NCBI GenBank assembly: GCA_019113645.1
Contig: DXGZ01000089.1
Coordinates: 1 to 64,000, forward strand
DNA from: Candidatus Mediterraneibacter vanvlietii
Lineage (GTDB): Bacteria > Bacillota > Clostridia > Lachnospirales > Lachnospiraceae
Direction: 5' to 3'
Length of the DNA: 64,000 nt
A model generated the notes under the pieces. It was not told where the DNA came from. It did no database searches and saw only the letters and a list, made by a program, of their open reading frames with translations. The position numbers and the translations under genes were made by a program. Of the stretch, positions 28,643 through 38,057 are shown piece after piece (the first letter of the stretch is position 1; each line of letters opens with the position of its first letter).

Positions 28643-30431
28643 ATCAATGCAGGGACTGAAACGGACCCACCGCTGCGGTGAGCTTTCCGCAGCCAATGTG
28701 GGAGAAAAAGTAACCATCATGGGATGGGTGCAGAAGAACAGGAATAAGGGAGGGCTTGTCTTTGTTGATGTGCGCGACCGTTCCGGCATCATCCAGGTGG
28801 TATGCGAGGAAGGAAAGACGGACGCTGATCTTCTCGCAAGAGCGGCTTCCCTCCGCGCGGAATATGTGGTTGCGATTGTAGGAGAAGTGGCAAAACGTTC
28901 CGGAGCAGTGAACGACAAGATCGCGACAGGAGAGATCGAAATCCTTCCGACAGAGCTTCGCGTCCTTTCCGAATCTCAGACCCCTCCGTTCCAGGTGGAA
29001 GAGAATTCAAAGACAAAGGAAGAAGTGCGTCTGAAATACCGCTATCTGGATCTCAGAAGACCGGATCTTCAGAGAAACCTGATGATGAAGAGCCAGGTTA
29101 TGACGCTGACACGCCAGTTCTTCTCAGAGGAAGGATTCCTGGAAATTGAGACGCCCATGCTCGGCAAGACGACTCCGGAGGGAGCGAGAGATTACCTTGT
29201 GCCGAGCCGTATCCATCCGGGATGTTTCTACGGACTGCCGCAGTCACCGCAGCTTTACAAACAGCTTCTGATGTGTTCCGGATTCGACCGCTACATCCAG
29301 ATCGCGAGATGTTTCCGTGACGAGGACTTAAGAGCGGACCGCCAGCCGGAATTTACCCAGATCGATATGGAGCTTTCTTTTGTTGATGTGGATGATGTAA
29401 TTGATGTAAATGAGAGATTCCTTGCGAAACTCTTCAAAGAAGTACTGGACGTGGACGTGCAGCTCCCGATCCAGCGCATGACATGGCAGGAGGCTATGGA
29501 CCGCTTCGGTTCCGATAAGCCGGATCTGCGTTTCGGCATGGAGCTCAAAGACGTAACAGATGTTGTAAGAGACTGTGGATTCGGTGTGTTCACAGGCGCC
29601 ATTGAAAACGGCGGAACCGTGCGCGGTATTAATGCCAAAGGACAGGGCGCGATGCCGAGAAAGAAGATCGACAAGCTGACTGCGTTTGTGAAGGACTACG
29701 GCGCAAAAGGTCTCGCGTACGTTGCTCTTCAGGAGGATGGAACCGTGAAGTCTTCCTTCGCAAAATTCATGACAGACGAGCAGATGGAGAATCTGATTAA
29801 AGCCATGGATGGAGAGCCGGGCGATCTGCTTCTGTTCGCTGCGGATAAGAATAAAGTTGTATGGGATTCCCTTGGAGCTCTTCGTGTGGAGCTGGCGAAA
29901 CAGCTGGAGCTTCTGGACAAGAACGAGTACCGTTTCGTATGGATTACGGAATTCCCGCAGTTTGAGTGGAGCGACGAGCAGAACCGTTATCTGGCAATGC
30001 ATCATCCGTTTACCATGCCGATGGAAGAGGATCTTCCTCTGCTTGAGGCAGGAGAGCTCGGCAAAGTACGCGCCAAAGCTTACGATATCGTTCTCAATGG
30101 AAATGAGATCGGCGGAGGAAGTGTCAGAATTCATCAGGACGATATCCAGGAGAAGATGTTTGAGGCACTTGGATTTACGAAAGAACAGGCGTACAGCCAG
30201 TTCGGATTTCTTATGGATGCGTTCAAATACGGTGTGCCGCCTCACGCAGGGCTTGCCTACGGTCTGGACCGTCTCGTCATGCTTATGGCGAAACAGGACA
30301 GCATCCGCGATGTAATCGCCTTCCCGAAGGTGAAAGACGCGTCCTGTCTGATGACAGAAGCGCCGACTCCGGCGGATGCAAAGCAGCTGGAAGAGCTGGG
30401 ACTTCGGGTTGTGGAAGAGAAAGAAAATTAA
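28635..30431 (+). CDS. aspS: Aspartyl-tRNA synthetase
   Basis: MQGLKRTHRCGELSAANVGEKVTIMGWVQKNRNKGGLVFVDVRDRSGIIQVV; class II motifs and GAD insert. Confidence 0.96.
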   Translation: MAESMQGLKRTHRCGELSAANVGEKVTIMGWVQKNRNKGGLVFVDVRDRSGIIQVVCEEGKTDADLLARAASLRAEYVVAIVGEVAKRSGAVNDKIATGEIEILPTELRVLSESQTPPFQVEENSKTKEEVRLKYRYLDLRRPDLQRNLMMKSQVMTLTRQFFSEEGFLEIETPMLGKTTPEGARDYLVPSRIHPGCFYGLPQSPQLYKQLLMCSGFDRYIQIARCFRDEDLRADRQPEFTQIDMELSFVDVDDVIDVNERFLAKLFKEVLDVDVQLPIQRMTWQEAMDRFGSDKPDLRFGMELKDVTDVVRDCGFGVFTGAIENGGTVRGINAKGQGAMPRKKIDKLTAFVKDYGAKGLAYVALQEDGTVKSSFAKFMTDEQMENLIKAMDGEPGDLLLFAADKNKVVWDSLGALRVELAKQLELLDKNEYRFVWITEFPQFEWSDEQNRYLAMHHPFTMPMEEDLPLLEAGELGKVRAKAYDIVLNGNEIGGGSVRIHQDDIQEKMFEALGFTKEQAYSQFGFLMDAFKYGVPPHAGLAYGLDRLVMLMAKQDSIRDVIAFPKVKDASCLMTEAPTPADAKQLEELGLRVVEEKEN

Positions 30432-30473
30432 CATCTGGATAAATAAAGACATACAGATAAATACGGAAGTGGA

Positions 30474-30514
30474 AAAACCGTCTGGCAGAGTGAAATGCCG
30501 GCGGTTTTTTTCTT
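30474..30514 (+). terminator. Rho-independent terminator after aspS
   Basis: AAAACCGTCTGGCA-loop-TGCCGGCGGTTTTTTT. Confidence 0.75.
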
Positions 30515-30653
30515 GAGATAACGGATCGGTTCGAGCCGCTCAGGCAGCCAAAGAGGGATGCTGCAACTTAAGAAATTCTTCAGAATTTAGTTAGTGAAAA
30601 AACCATTCCGAGCGGGTAGAATGGAGGTAGAACGTGAGAAAAGGAGGGGGACC

Positions 30654-31379
30654 GTGAAGAGAGTTATCAGTGTGAAAAATCTGTATAAACTCTATCGTGT
30701 TGGAGACTCGGTCGTCCATGCGCTGGACGGGGTGAGCTTCGAGATTTACGAAGGCGAGTTCTGTGCCATAGTAGGTACATCAGGTTCAGGAAAATCCACG
30801 CTTCTCAATATGCTTGCGGGACTGGAAAAGCCGACAAAGGGCGAGGTGGTGATCGCGGGACAGCATGTGGAGAAAATGAATGAGGATGAGCTGGTCCGGT
30901 TCCGGCGGGAAAACGTGGGATTTATCTTTCAGTCATTCCATCTGATCGGAACTATGAACGCACTGGAAAATGTGGCTATGCCTCTGATGTTTAAGGGAGA
31001 GCCGAGGAAAACGAGAATGGCGAAGGCGGATCGGATGCTGGACATGGTGAATCTGAAAAAACACAAGAAGCATCTGCCAAACCAGATGTCAGGAGGTCAG
31101 CAGCAGAGAGTGGGCGTGGCAAGAGCTCTTGTGGCAGATCCGCAGATCGTGTTTGCTGATGAACCGACGGGAAATCTGGATTCCCACACATCAGAAGATG
31201 TGATGAGGCTGATGCAGAGGATCGTAAGAGAACAGAACCGCACGCTGGTGATGGTGACACATGACAACCATCTGGCAGAATATGCGGATCGTGTATTCCA
31301 TATTTCGGACGGCAGCATCATACGCATTGAAGAGAGAAAAAATCAGTATGAGGGAGGAAAAACACATGAAACTGCTTAA
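30654..31379 (+). CDS. ABC transporter ATP-binding protein (MacB/LolD type)
   Basis: GTSGSGKSTLLNMLAGLEKP, MSGGQQQRVGVARAL, VFADEPTGNLDS; GTG 30654 after SD AGGAGG. Confidence 0.92.
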   Translation: MKRVISVKNLYKLYRVGDSVVHALDGVSFEIYEGEFCAIVGTSGSGKSTLLNMLAGLEKPTKGEVVIAGQHVEKMNEDELVRFRRENVGFIFQSFHLIGTMNALENVAMPLMFKGEPRKTRMAKADRMLDMVNLKKHKKHLPNQMSGGQQQRVGVARALVADPQIVFADEPTGNLDSHTSEDVMRLMQRIVREQNRTLVMVTHDNHLAEYADRVFHISDGSIIRIEERKNQYEGGKTHETA

Positions 31380-32997
31380 GAAACTGCAGGCAATACTGCT
31401 CTGTGCCATTTTTGTGTTTTCGGTGATGGCTCCAATGGGCGTGTATGCCGGGGAGAACACCGAGGCGGCTCAGGCTGTACAGGGTGAGACAACAGAGGGA
31501 GAAACGGAGAAGGACGGAGAGGACAGTGCGCTCCAGCAGATCTCTCTGAGCGTGGGAGACGGACAGGAAACCCCGGTATTTAAAGCGGGCGAGAAAGCGG
31601 TGCTTACCATCAATGTAATGAATAAGGGAAATGTTGAAGCCAGGAATGTTCGAATCTCTCCTGTTGTGGAAAGTACAGAGAAATGGCCGTTTGACATGAA
31701 TAAGCTTAATTACGAGCTGGATCTGGGCAACATAGCCGCGGGAAAACAGGCTGCCGCTGTGTGGGGCAGCGAGAAAGATCCGCTTACCGTGAGAAGCGAT
31801 GTGACGGGAAAATCCTATCAGCTGATCTTTAAAATTACATACGATGATGGAACGAAAGCTTATGAAACACAAAAATATGTGTTTGTAAAGACAACAGCGG
31901 CAGAAAAGCCGGCGGATGACAATAAAAACGAGACACCTCAGCAGCCGGATAATGCGGGGAACACCGGTGGAGGAAGTACTTCAGGCGGGACGGACGCATC
32001 TGCGTCCGGAGGAGTTTATAACGGAGATCCGGTTGTCTCCGGAGGCGGATCCGCAGCTTCGGGAAATGGTTCGGTTCCCCGTGTGATTGTGACTGGATTC
32101 GCCACAGAGCCGGGCGAAGTAAAAGCGGGAACGAATTTTAAACTGATTGTTCACCTGCAGAATACATCCAGGCAGACTGCGGTATCCAACATGCTTTTTG
32201 ATTTCCAGGCTCCTGCTGCGGGGACAGACGCGGCTGCGGAGGCGCCGGCTTTTCTTCCGGTATCCGGATCCAGTTCAGTGTATCTCGACAGCATACCGGC
32301 AGGAGGAACGAAAGATATCTCCATAGATCTCAATGCGAGGGCGGACCTGGTACAGAAACCGTACAGCATTGCCATGACCATGAAATATGAGGATAAAGAT
32401 GCCACACAGTACGACGGGGAATCCAGTCTGGCGATTCCGGTGAAGCAGGAAGCGAGATATGAGTTCAGTGAGATTCAGATCAGCCCGGAAACCGTGGCGG
32501 TAGGAGAAGAGGCAAATATTACCTGCAACCTGTACAATCTCGGCAGAGTTAAAATGTACAATGTCAAAGTAAGATTTGAAAGTGAGGCTATTGAAGGCCA
32601 GGAACAGTTTATCGGGAATCTGGAATCCGGATCATCCGGAACGATTGACGGAATCGTAACAGCGGTCGCCGAGTCTTATGATGAGAATAACTGCAAGATG
32701 ATTCTCACATATGAGGATGATGCAGGAAATGAGACAACCGTGGAACAGCCTTTTACCATGATGGTTACTCCGGTGGATGAGATGGCCGGCATGGAGATGA
32801 TGGGGGAAATTCCGGAGGAAACAGCCGGTTCTTCCCTGCCGGGAATCCTTGCGGTTATCGCTGCAATCATTGTGATTGCGGTGATTACGGCCGTCCTTGT
32901 TGTGAAGCACAGGAAAAAGAAGAGATTGGCAGAGGAAGAGGAGGAGTTGTTGGATGAGGTGGAGCGATCTACTGAGGATGAGCGCGAGCAGCCTTAA
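31366..32997 (+). CDS. Exported CARDB/COG1361-like extracytoplasmic protein with C-terminal TM anchor
   Basis: Signal peptide, repeated Ig-like domains (GEKAVLTINVMNKGNVEARNV, GTNFKLIVHLQNTSRQTAV, GEEANITCNLYNLGRVKMYN), G/S linker, C-terminal TM and acidic tail. Confidence 0.85.
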   Translation: MKLLKKLQAILLCAIFVFSVMAPMGVYAGENTEAAQAVQGETTEGETEKDGEDSALQQISLSVGDGQETPVFKAGEKAVLTINVMNKGNVEARNVRISPVVESTEKWPFDMNKLNYELDLGNIAAGKQAAAVWGSEKDPLTVRSDVTGKSYQLIFKITYDDGTKAYETQKYVFVKTTAAEKPADDNKNETPQQPDNAGNTGGGSTSGGTDASASGGVYNGDPVVSGGGSAASGNGSVPRVIVTGFATEPGEVKAGTNFKLIVHLQNTSRQTAVSNMLFDFQAPAAGTDAAAEAPAFLPVSGSSSVYLDSIPAGGTKDISIDLNARADLVQKPYSIAMTMKYEDKDATQYDGESSLAIPVKQEARYEFSEIQISPETVAVGEEANITCNLYNLGRVKMYNVKVRFESEAIEGQEQFIGNLESGSSGTIDGIVTAVAESYDENNCKMILTYEDDAGNETTVEQPFTMMVTPVDEMAGMEMMGEIPEETAGSSLPGILAVIAAIIVIAVITAVLVVKHRKKKRLAEEEEELLDEVERSTEDEREQP

Positions 32998-34387
32998 GCG
33001 GCGCAAGCTTCGTACTTTTCTCACAGTGCTCGGCGTGGTGATCGGGACTGCCTCTATCGTAGTTATGATTTCTCTGGGGCTTGGGCTTCAGCAGTCCATG
33101 TATGAGGAAGTAGAGCAGAGCGGAGGAACGACCAGTCTTACAGTAACGGGTCAGCAGGGCTACGGTATGGGGTCCGTATACATCGGTGTGTCCGGCATGG
33201 AAGAAGAACAGTCGGAAAAATATATTACCGATGATGTGATAAAGGAACTCTCTGCTTTGGAGCATGTCAGGAGCGCCGAGCCGGTTATCAATATTCAGGC
33301 GCTGGGACTGAAAGGAAACTATGAAGGATACCTTGATATTTACGGGATGAGCCCGTCGGCGCTTGAGGATCTGCACCTGGAACTGGAACCGGGCGGAAGA
33401 CTGCCGGATCCGGACAGTCCGGAACTGGAACTTGTATACGGGAACGCTGTTATCATGAATTTTTATGATAAAAACACGGGCAGAGGATACTGGGACGGCG
33501 AGATGCCGGATATCGATTTACAGAATGACAAGATATTCCTGGTTCTTGATCAGGATACATATTATCAGTCTCAGTCTGCGGATGTGCTGGCAGGTTCTGC
33601 TGCGGACGGCAGTACCGGATCTGATGGAAGCGGCGGGAACACGGGCGGTCCGCAGACAGCCAGAAAACATGTTGTTCAGGCAAGCGGAGTGATTGCCGGA
33701 GGACCGGAAGCCTATAATGCAAATTCCTACAGTGTGTTCTGTGATATTACCCGGCTGAAGGAATATCTGAAGAAAGAATTCCGGGGCAGGGCGATTCCCG
33801 GACAGCCGACGACAAAAAGCGGGAAACCATACAGCAGATTTGTCTACACATCTGCAAAGCTGCAGGCAGATGATATGGAAAATGTAGAAGAGCTTTCCAA
33901 TACGATCCGGAGTATGGGCTATAATGTGTCTTCGAATATCGAGTACATTAACGCCATGAAATCCCAGTTTGCCATGGTGCAGGCAGTGCTTGGCGGAATC
34001 GGCGCAGTATCCCTTCTTGTTGCGGCAATCGGTATAGCCAATACGATGCTGATGTCGATTTATGAGCGGACAAAGGAAATCGGAGTTATGAAAGTGATTG
34101 GATGCAGCCTGAAAAACATCGGTGAGATGTTCCTGCTGGAAGCGGCATTTATCGGGCTTGCAGGAGGTCTGATCGGAAATATTCTCAGTCTTCTGATGTC
34201 CGCGGGGATTAATGCGGTAGTTTCAGGAAGCGGTATGGTCTCCGGGGGAGCCGGGATATCCTATATCCCGCCGTGGCTGATGCTCCTTTCCATGGGATTT
34301 GCCGTACTTGTAGGTATGACAGCGGGATTTTTCCCGGCAATGCGTGCCATGAAGCTGAGTCCGCTGGCGGCAATACGGAGCGAATAG
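32954..34387 (+). CDS. ABC transporter permease (MacB/FtsX family)
   Basis: SSLKRRKLRTFLTVLGVVIGTASIVVMISLGLGLQ N-terminus and FtsX C-terminal domain; start overlaps the upstream gene. Confidence 0.92.
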   Translation: MRWSDLLRMSASSLKRRKLRTFLTVLGVVIGTASIVVMISLGLGLQQSMYEEVEQSGGTTSLTVTGQQGYGMGSVYIGVSGMEEEQSEKYITDDVIKELSALEHVRSAEPVINIQALGLKGNYEGYLDIYGMSPSALEDLHLELEPGGRLPDPDSPELELVYGNAVIMNFYDKNTGRGYWDGEMPDIDLQNDKIFLVLDQDTYYQSQSADVLAGSAADGSTGSDGSGGNTGGPQTARKHVVQASGVIAGGPEAYNANSYSVFCDITRLKEYLKKEFRGRAIPGQPTTKSGKPYSRFVYTSAKLQADDMENVEELSNTIRSMGYNVSSNIEYINAMKSQFAMVQAVLGGIGAVSLLVAAIGIANTMLMSIYERTKEIGVMKVIGCSLKNIGEMFLLEAAFIGLAGGLIGNILSLLMSAGINAVVSGSGMVSGGAGISYIPPWLMLLSMGFAVLVGMTAGFFPAMRAMKLSPLAAIRSE

Positions 34388-34425
34388 ACAGCAGCAGGGC
34401 AGCACGCTGAACTGTAAAAAAACTC

Positions 34426-34454
34426 TTGACAAATGAAGAGCGGACAACTAGAAT
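34426..34454 (+). promoter_or_regulatory. Promoter TTGACA-17-TAGAAT for the T-box transcript
   Basis: -35 34426-34431, -10 34449-34454. Confidence 0.75.
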
Positions 34455-34477
34455 AGAACACATCAAAAGCAAAAACC

Positions 34478-34740
34478 GATGAGAAAGAGGAGTAGGCTTT
34501 AAAAGAAATTACAGAGAGCGGCAGATGGTGGGATTGCCGTATGGATTTTAATTCTGAATGGACTTTCGAGGGCGGTCTGAAATGTAAAGAGTAGGCGCCG
34601 CCGGGAACCGAACCCGTTATCAATCAGGAGCGTATGTTAGTACGTGCGAGAGTGGACAGTCAGTCAATTTGAGTGGTACCGCGATAATAAATGAGTTTAT
34701 TACCGTCTCAGGCAGAAGGCCTGGGGCGGTTTCTTTATTT
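34478..34740 (+). promoter_or_regulatory. T-box leader, Trp specifier (UGG at 34559-34561)
   Basis: AGTAGGCTTTAA and CAGAGAGCGGCAGATGGTG stem I elements, specifier loop CTGAATGGACTTT, T-box motif GAGTGGTACCGCG (34671-34683), terminator ACCGTCTCAGGC-AGAA-GGCCTGGGGCGGTTTCTTTATTTT. Confidence 0.9.
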
Positions 34741-34850
34741 TAAGAAATATCCTGCGGATATCGTCGGGAGTTTCGTGGATCAGGTATGATGTCCATAAAA
34801 TCGGCTCCTTTGCTTTTGCAGAAAATGAAAAGAAAAAGGAGAAAAAGAGA

Positions 34851-35861
34851 ATGAAAAAGAAAGTGTTGGCAGTAATTTTGGGAGCAGCAATGATAATGAG
34901 TCTTGCGGCATGCGGATCCGGAAACACAGGATCCGATTCCGGTGATGGAACCTATACAATCGGTATCTCACAGTTTGCTGAGCACGGCTCGCTTGACAAC
35001 TGCAGAGAAGGTTTTATCCAGGGTCTTGCAGAGGAAGGTTTCGTTGAGGGCGAGAATCTTACGATAGAAGTTGAAAATGCGGCGGCGGATCAGGGTACAA
35101 CAAAGCAGATCAGTGATTCTTTCGTATCCGATGGAGTGGATCTGATCTGTGCAATCGCTACACCGAGCGCACAGGCTGCGTATAATTCGGCCATGGATAC
35201 GGATATCCCGGTTGTCTATACTGCAGTGACAGATCCGGTGGAGGCGCAGCTGGCGGATGAGGACGGCACACCGGTAGGAAATGTAACGGGAACAAGTGAT
35301 GAGCTTCCGATCAAGGCGCAGCTTGAGATGATCCGTGAGATTCTGCCGGATGCGGAAAATATTGGAATCATGTACACAACCAGTGAGGTGAATTCTGTAT
35401 CAGCGCTTGCCACATATAAAGAGCTTGCCGGAGATTACGGTTTTAATATCGTGGATGTGGGTGTGACTCAGACAGCGGATATTTCTCTGGCGACAGATGA
35501 TCTTCTTGACCAGGTGGACTGCCTGACCAACCTGACGGACAACACGGTTGTCAATTCCCTGGCTACGATTCTTGACAAGGCGAATGCGAAAAACATTCCG
35601 GTATTCGGCAGTGAGATCGAGCAGGTGCGAATCGGATGCCTTGCAGCGGAGGGGCTGGATTACATTGAACTTGGAAAACAGACCGGAAGGATGGCTGCTC
35701 AGATTTTAAAAGGTGAGGCAGAGGCTTCTGAGATGAACTATGAGACGATTACGGAACCTGGATTTTATGTGAACACAGCGGTTGCTGAAAACCTTGGAGT
35801 CACGGTCAGCGATGATCTGCTGGAGACAGCGGTGGAGAGCTTTGACAGCATTTCATCATAA
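34851..35861 (+). CDS. trpX: ABC transporter substrate-binding lipoprotein, TrpX-like
   Basis: Lipobox SLAACG; IGISQFAEHGSLDNCREGFIQGLAEEGFVEG; downstream of a Trp T-box. Confidence 0.85.
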   Translation: MKKKVLAVILGAAMIMSLAACGSGNTGSDSGDGTYTIGISQFAEHGSLDNCREGFIQGLAEEGFVEGENLTIEVENAAADQGTTKQISDSFVSDGVDLICAIATPSAQAAYNSAMDTDIPVVYTAVTDPVEAQLADEDGTPVGNVTGTSDELPIKAQLEMIREILPDAENIGIMYTTSEVNSVSALATYKELAGDYGFNIVDVGVTQTADISLATDDLLDQVDCLTNLTDNTVVNSLATILDKANAKNIPVFGSEIEQVRIGCLAAEGLDYIELGKQTGRMAAQILKGEAEASEMNYETITEPGFYVNTAVAENLGVTVSDDLLETAVESFDSISS

Positions 35862-35904
35862 TTTAATCTAAGAATGTGGAAACAAACTGGAGGGGTTTGA
35901 CTTT

Positions 35905-36786
35905 ATGGGAATATATATGTCAATTTTGGAACAGGGGCTGATATACGGGATACTTGCCCTGGGCGTTTACATCACCTATAAAATACTGGATTTCCCGGAT
36001 CTGACAGTGGACGGCAGCTTTCCGCTGGGCGCGGCGCTGACCGCAACCATGATCACAAAAGGCGTAAATCCGTATCTGACACTGCCGGCATCATTCCTGA
36101 TCGGCGTGCTGGCGGGAATCTGTACCGGCCTGATTCATGTGAAATTTAAAGTAAGAGACCTGCTTTCCGGAATTATTATGATGACGGCTCTGTGGACCAT
36201 CAATCTTCGTCTGGCAGGAACCGCAAATGTGCCGATCTTTGGAAATGACAGCATATTTGACAACGATTTTATCAACGGACTGATTCCGGAGTCCCTGTCA
36301 TCATGGAACGTACTTATTGTGATCCTCGTCATCACGGTAATTATGAAAATCCTGCTGGATCTCTATCTGAAGACAAAGTCCGGATTCCTTTTAAGAGCAG
36401 TGGGTGACAACGATGTCCTTGTCACCTCTCTTGCAAAGGATCAGGGAAATGTAAAAATCCTGGGGCTGGCGATTGCAAATGGTCTTGTATCTCTGGCAGG
36501 ATGTATCTTCTGTCAGGAAGAGAGGGTGTTCGAAATCTCAAGCGGAACAGGAGCGATCGTAATCGGTCTTGCCAGCGTTATCATCGGAACAAGCCTGTTC
36601 AAAAACCTGACATTTATGAAAGCGACGACGGCCGTACTGATCGGTTCCATTCTCTATAAGGCCTGTGTGGCGGCGGCGCTGAAGTTTTTCGAACCTCAGG
36701 ATATGAAGCTGATCACAGCAGTGCTGTTCCTTGTGATCCTGATTATCGGTATGGAACGAAGAAAGAAGGTAAAGAAGAATGCTTGA
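35905..36786 (+). CDS. trpY: ABC transporter permease, TrpY-like
   Basis: EQGLIYGILALGVYITYKILDFPDLTVDGSFPLGAAL. Confidence 0.85.
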   Translation: MGIYMSILEQGLIYGILALGVYITYKILDFPDLTVDGSFPLGAALTATMITKGVNPYLTLPASFLIGVLAGICTGLIHVKFKVRDLLSGIIMMTALWTINLRLAGTANVPIFGNDSIFDNDFINGLIPESLSSWNVLIVILVITVIMKILLDLYLKTKSGFLLRAVGDNDVLVTSLAKDQGNVKILGLAIANGLVSLAGCIFCQEERVFEISSGTGAIVIGLASVIIGTSLFKNLTFMKATTAVLIGSILYKACVAAALKFFEPQDMKLITAVLFLVILIIGMERRKKVKKNA

Positions 36787-37552
36787 ACTTAAAGGAATTG
36801 ATAAATATTATAATCCGGGCACGGTAAATGAGATGTGTCTCTTCGATAATTTCAATCTGACCGTGAAGGACGGCGAATTCGTATCTGTTGTGGGAAGCAA
36901 CGGTTCAGGCAAGACTTCGATGCTGAACATTGTCTGCGGCAGCATTCCGGTGGAAAAGGGGCAGATTCTGATAGACGGAAAAGACATTACCGGTATGAAG
37001 GAATATAAGAGAAACCGGAAGATCGGACGCGTCTATCAAAATCCAGCTATGGGAACCTGTCCGTCTATGACCATCCTTGAAAACATGTCCCTTGCGGACA
37101 ATAAAGGCGGATTCTACGGTCTCGGAAGAGGCGTGAACAGAGCGAGAAAAGACCATTACAGAGAACTGTTAAGCCAGCTTGGACTTGGACTTGAGAATAA
37201 AATGGACGTTCTCGTCGGGTCACTCTCCGGAGGACAGCGGCAGGCGCTGGCGCTTCTCATGTCAACCATGACGCCGGTTGATTTCCTGATACTGGATGAG
37301 CATACAGCGGCTCTTGACCCGAAGACAGCCGAGAACATCATGGAACTGACCGATAAAATCGTGAAAGAAAAGAATCTGACCACGATCATGGTAACTCATA
37401 ATCTCCGCTATGCAGTAGAATACGGAAACCGTCTGCTGATGATGCATCAGGGACAGATTGTGCTGGATCTGGCAGGTGCGGAGAAAGATGCTGTGCAGGT
37501 GGATGATATACTGAAACAGTTTAATGAGATCAGTATAGAGTGTGGAAATTAA
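36779..37552 (+). CDS. trpZ: ABC transporter ATP-binding protein, TrpZ-like
   Basis: GSNGSGKTSMLNIVCG, LSGGQRQALALLMST, LILDEHTAALD; overlaps the permease end. Confidence 0.87.
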   Translation: MLELKGIDKYYNPGTVNEMCLFDNFNLTVKDGEFVSVVGSNGSGKTSMLNIVCGSIPVEKGQILIDGKDITGMKEYKRNRKIGRVYQNPAMGTCPSMTILENMSLADNKGGFYGLGRGVNRARKDHYRELLSQLGLGLENKMDVLVGSLSGGQRQALALLMSTMTPVDFLILDEHTAALDPKTAENIMELTDKIVKEKNLTTIMVTHNLRYAVEYGNRLLMMHQGQIVLDLAGAEKDAVQVDDILKQFNEISIECGN

Positions 37553-37556
37553 AAGA

Positions 37557-37768
37557 AAATCTGAGTTTGTCGAGATGGAAACCTCAGACAGAACAAGTCC
37601 GAAATCCGCAGGAGATCATTATTGAAAGTGCATTCTGCGGGAAGGGGATACCGGATTCGGTTCCGCTCCAGGATCCCCTTCCCTCCGAAAGACATTCGCG
37701 AATTATCTCCCGCGGATTTCTACGCTGTTCTAGTCGGTCAGTTTCCTGTTCGACATACTTGCGATTTA
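37557..37768. repeat. Family A long imperfect palindrome A2 (~210 bp), 5 nt after the trpZ stop
   Basis: GAAATCCGCAGGAGAT/ATCTCCCGCGGATTTC, GGGAAGGGGAT/ATCCCCTTCCC; outer ends AAAATCTGAGTTTGTCGAG / TTCGACATACTTGCGATTT. Confidence 0.8.
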
Positions 37769-37793
37769 GAAGCCAGATAAAGCCGGCAGGATA

Positions 37794-37871
37794 ATGACTA
37801 AGATCTATGAATTCAGACAGTCAGTTTTAACCCATATTGTCAAGTGTGAAATTTCATACCCCTTAGTCAAT
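37794..37871. repeat. Stem-loop between A2 and A3
   Basis: ATGACTAAGATCTATGAATTCAGAC pairs with GTGTGAAATTTCATACCCCTTAGTCAAT. Confidence 0.7.
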
Positions 37872-37900
37872 ACCTTTCCGACCGCATCCATGCTTTTTCG

Positions 37901-38057
37901 AAATCTGATTTTGCTCTGACTCTTCCGATTTGAAGAACGCAGAGAACTGCGGAATATAAGTCTGGAATGCCCCTCCCCTTTGAATACGGCTTTACAAACT
38001 TTATTCCGCATTTCTCGGACGTTTTACTCTATCGAAGAATCAGACAAACTCAGATCT
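37901..38057. repeat. Family A imperfect palindrome A3 (~157 bp) ending at the stop codon of the convergent ABC exporter
   Basis: AAATCTGATTTTGCTCTGACTCTTC...CTGCGGAATATAAGT pairs with CTTTATTCCGCATTTCTCGG...GAAGAATCAGACAAACTCAGATC. Confidence 0.75.

Noticed and set aside
37557-38057. CRISPR array or IS element in the trpZ/exporter gap
   Set aside because: No regularly spaced direct repeats and no transposase-like ORF; the signal is stacked inverted repeats.
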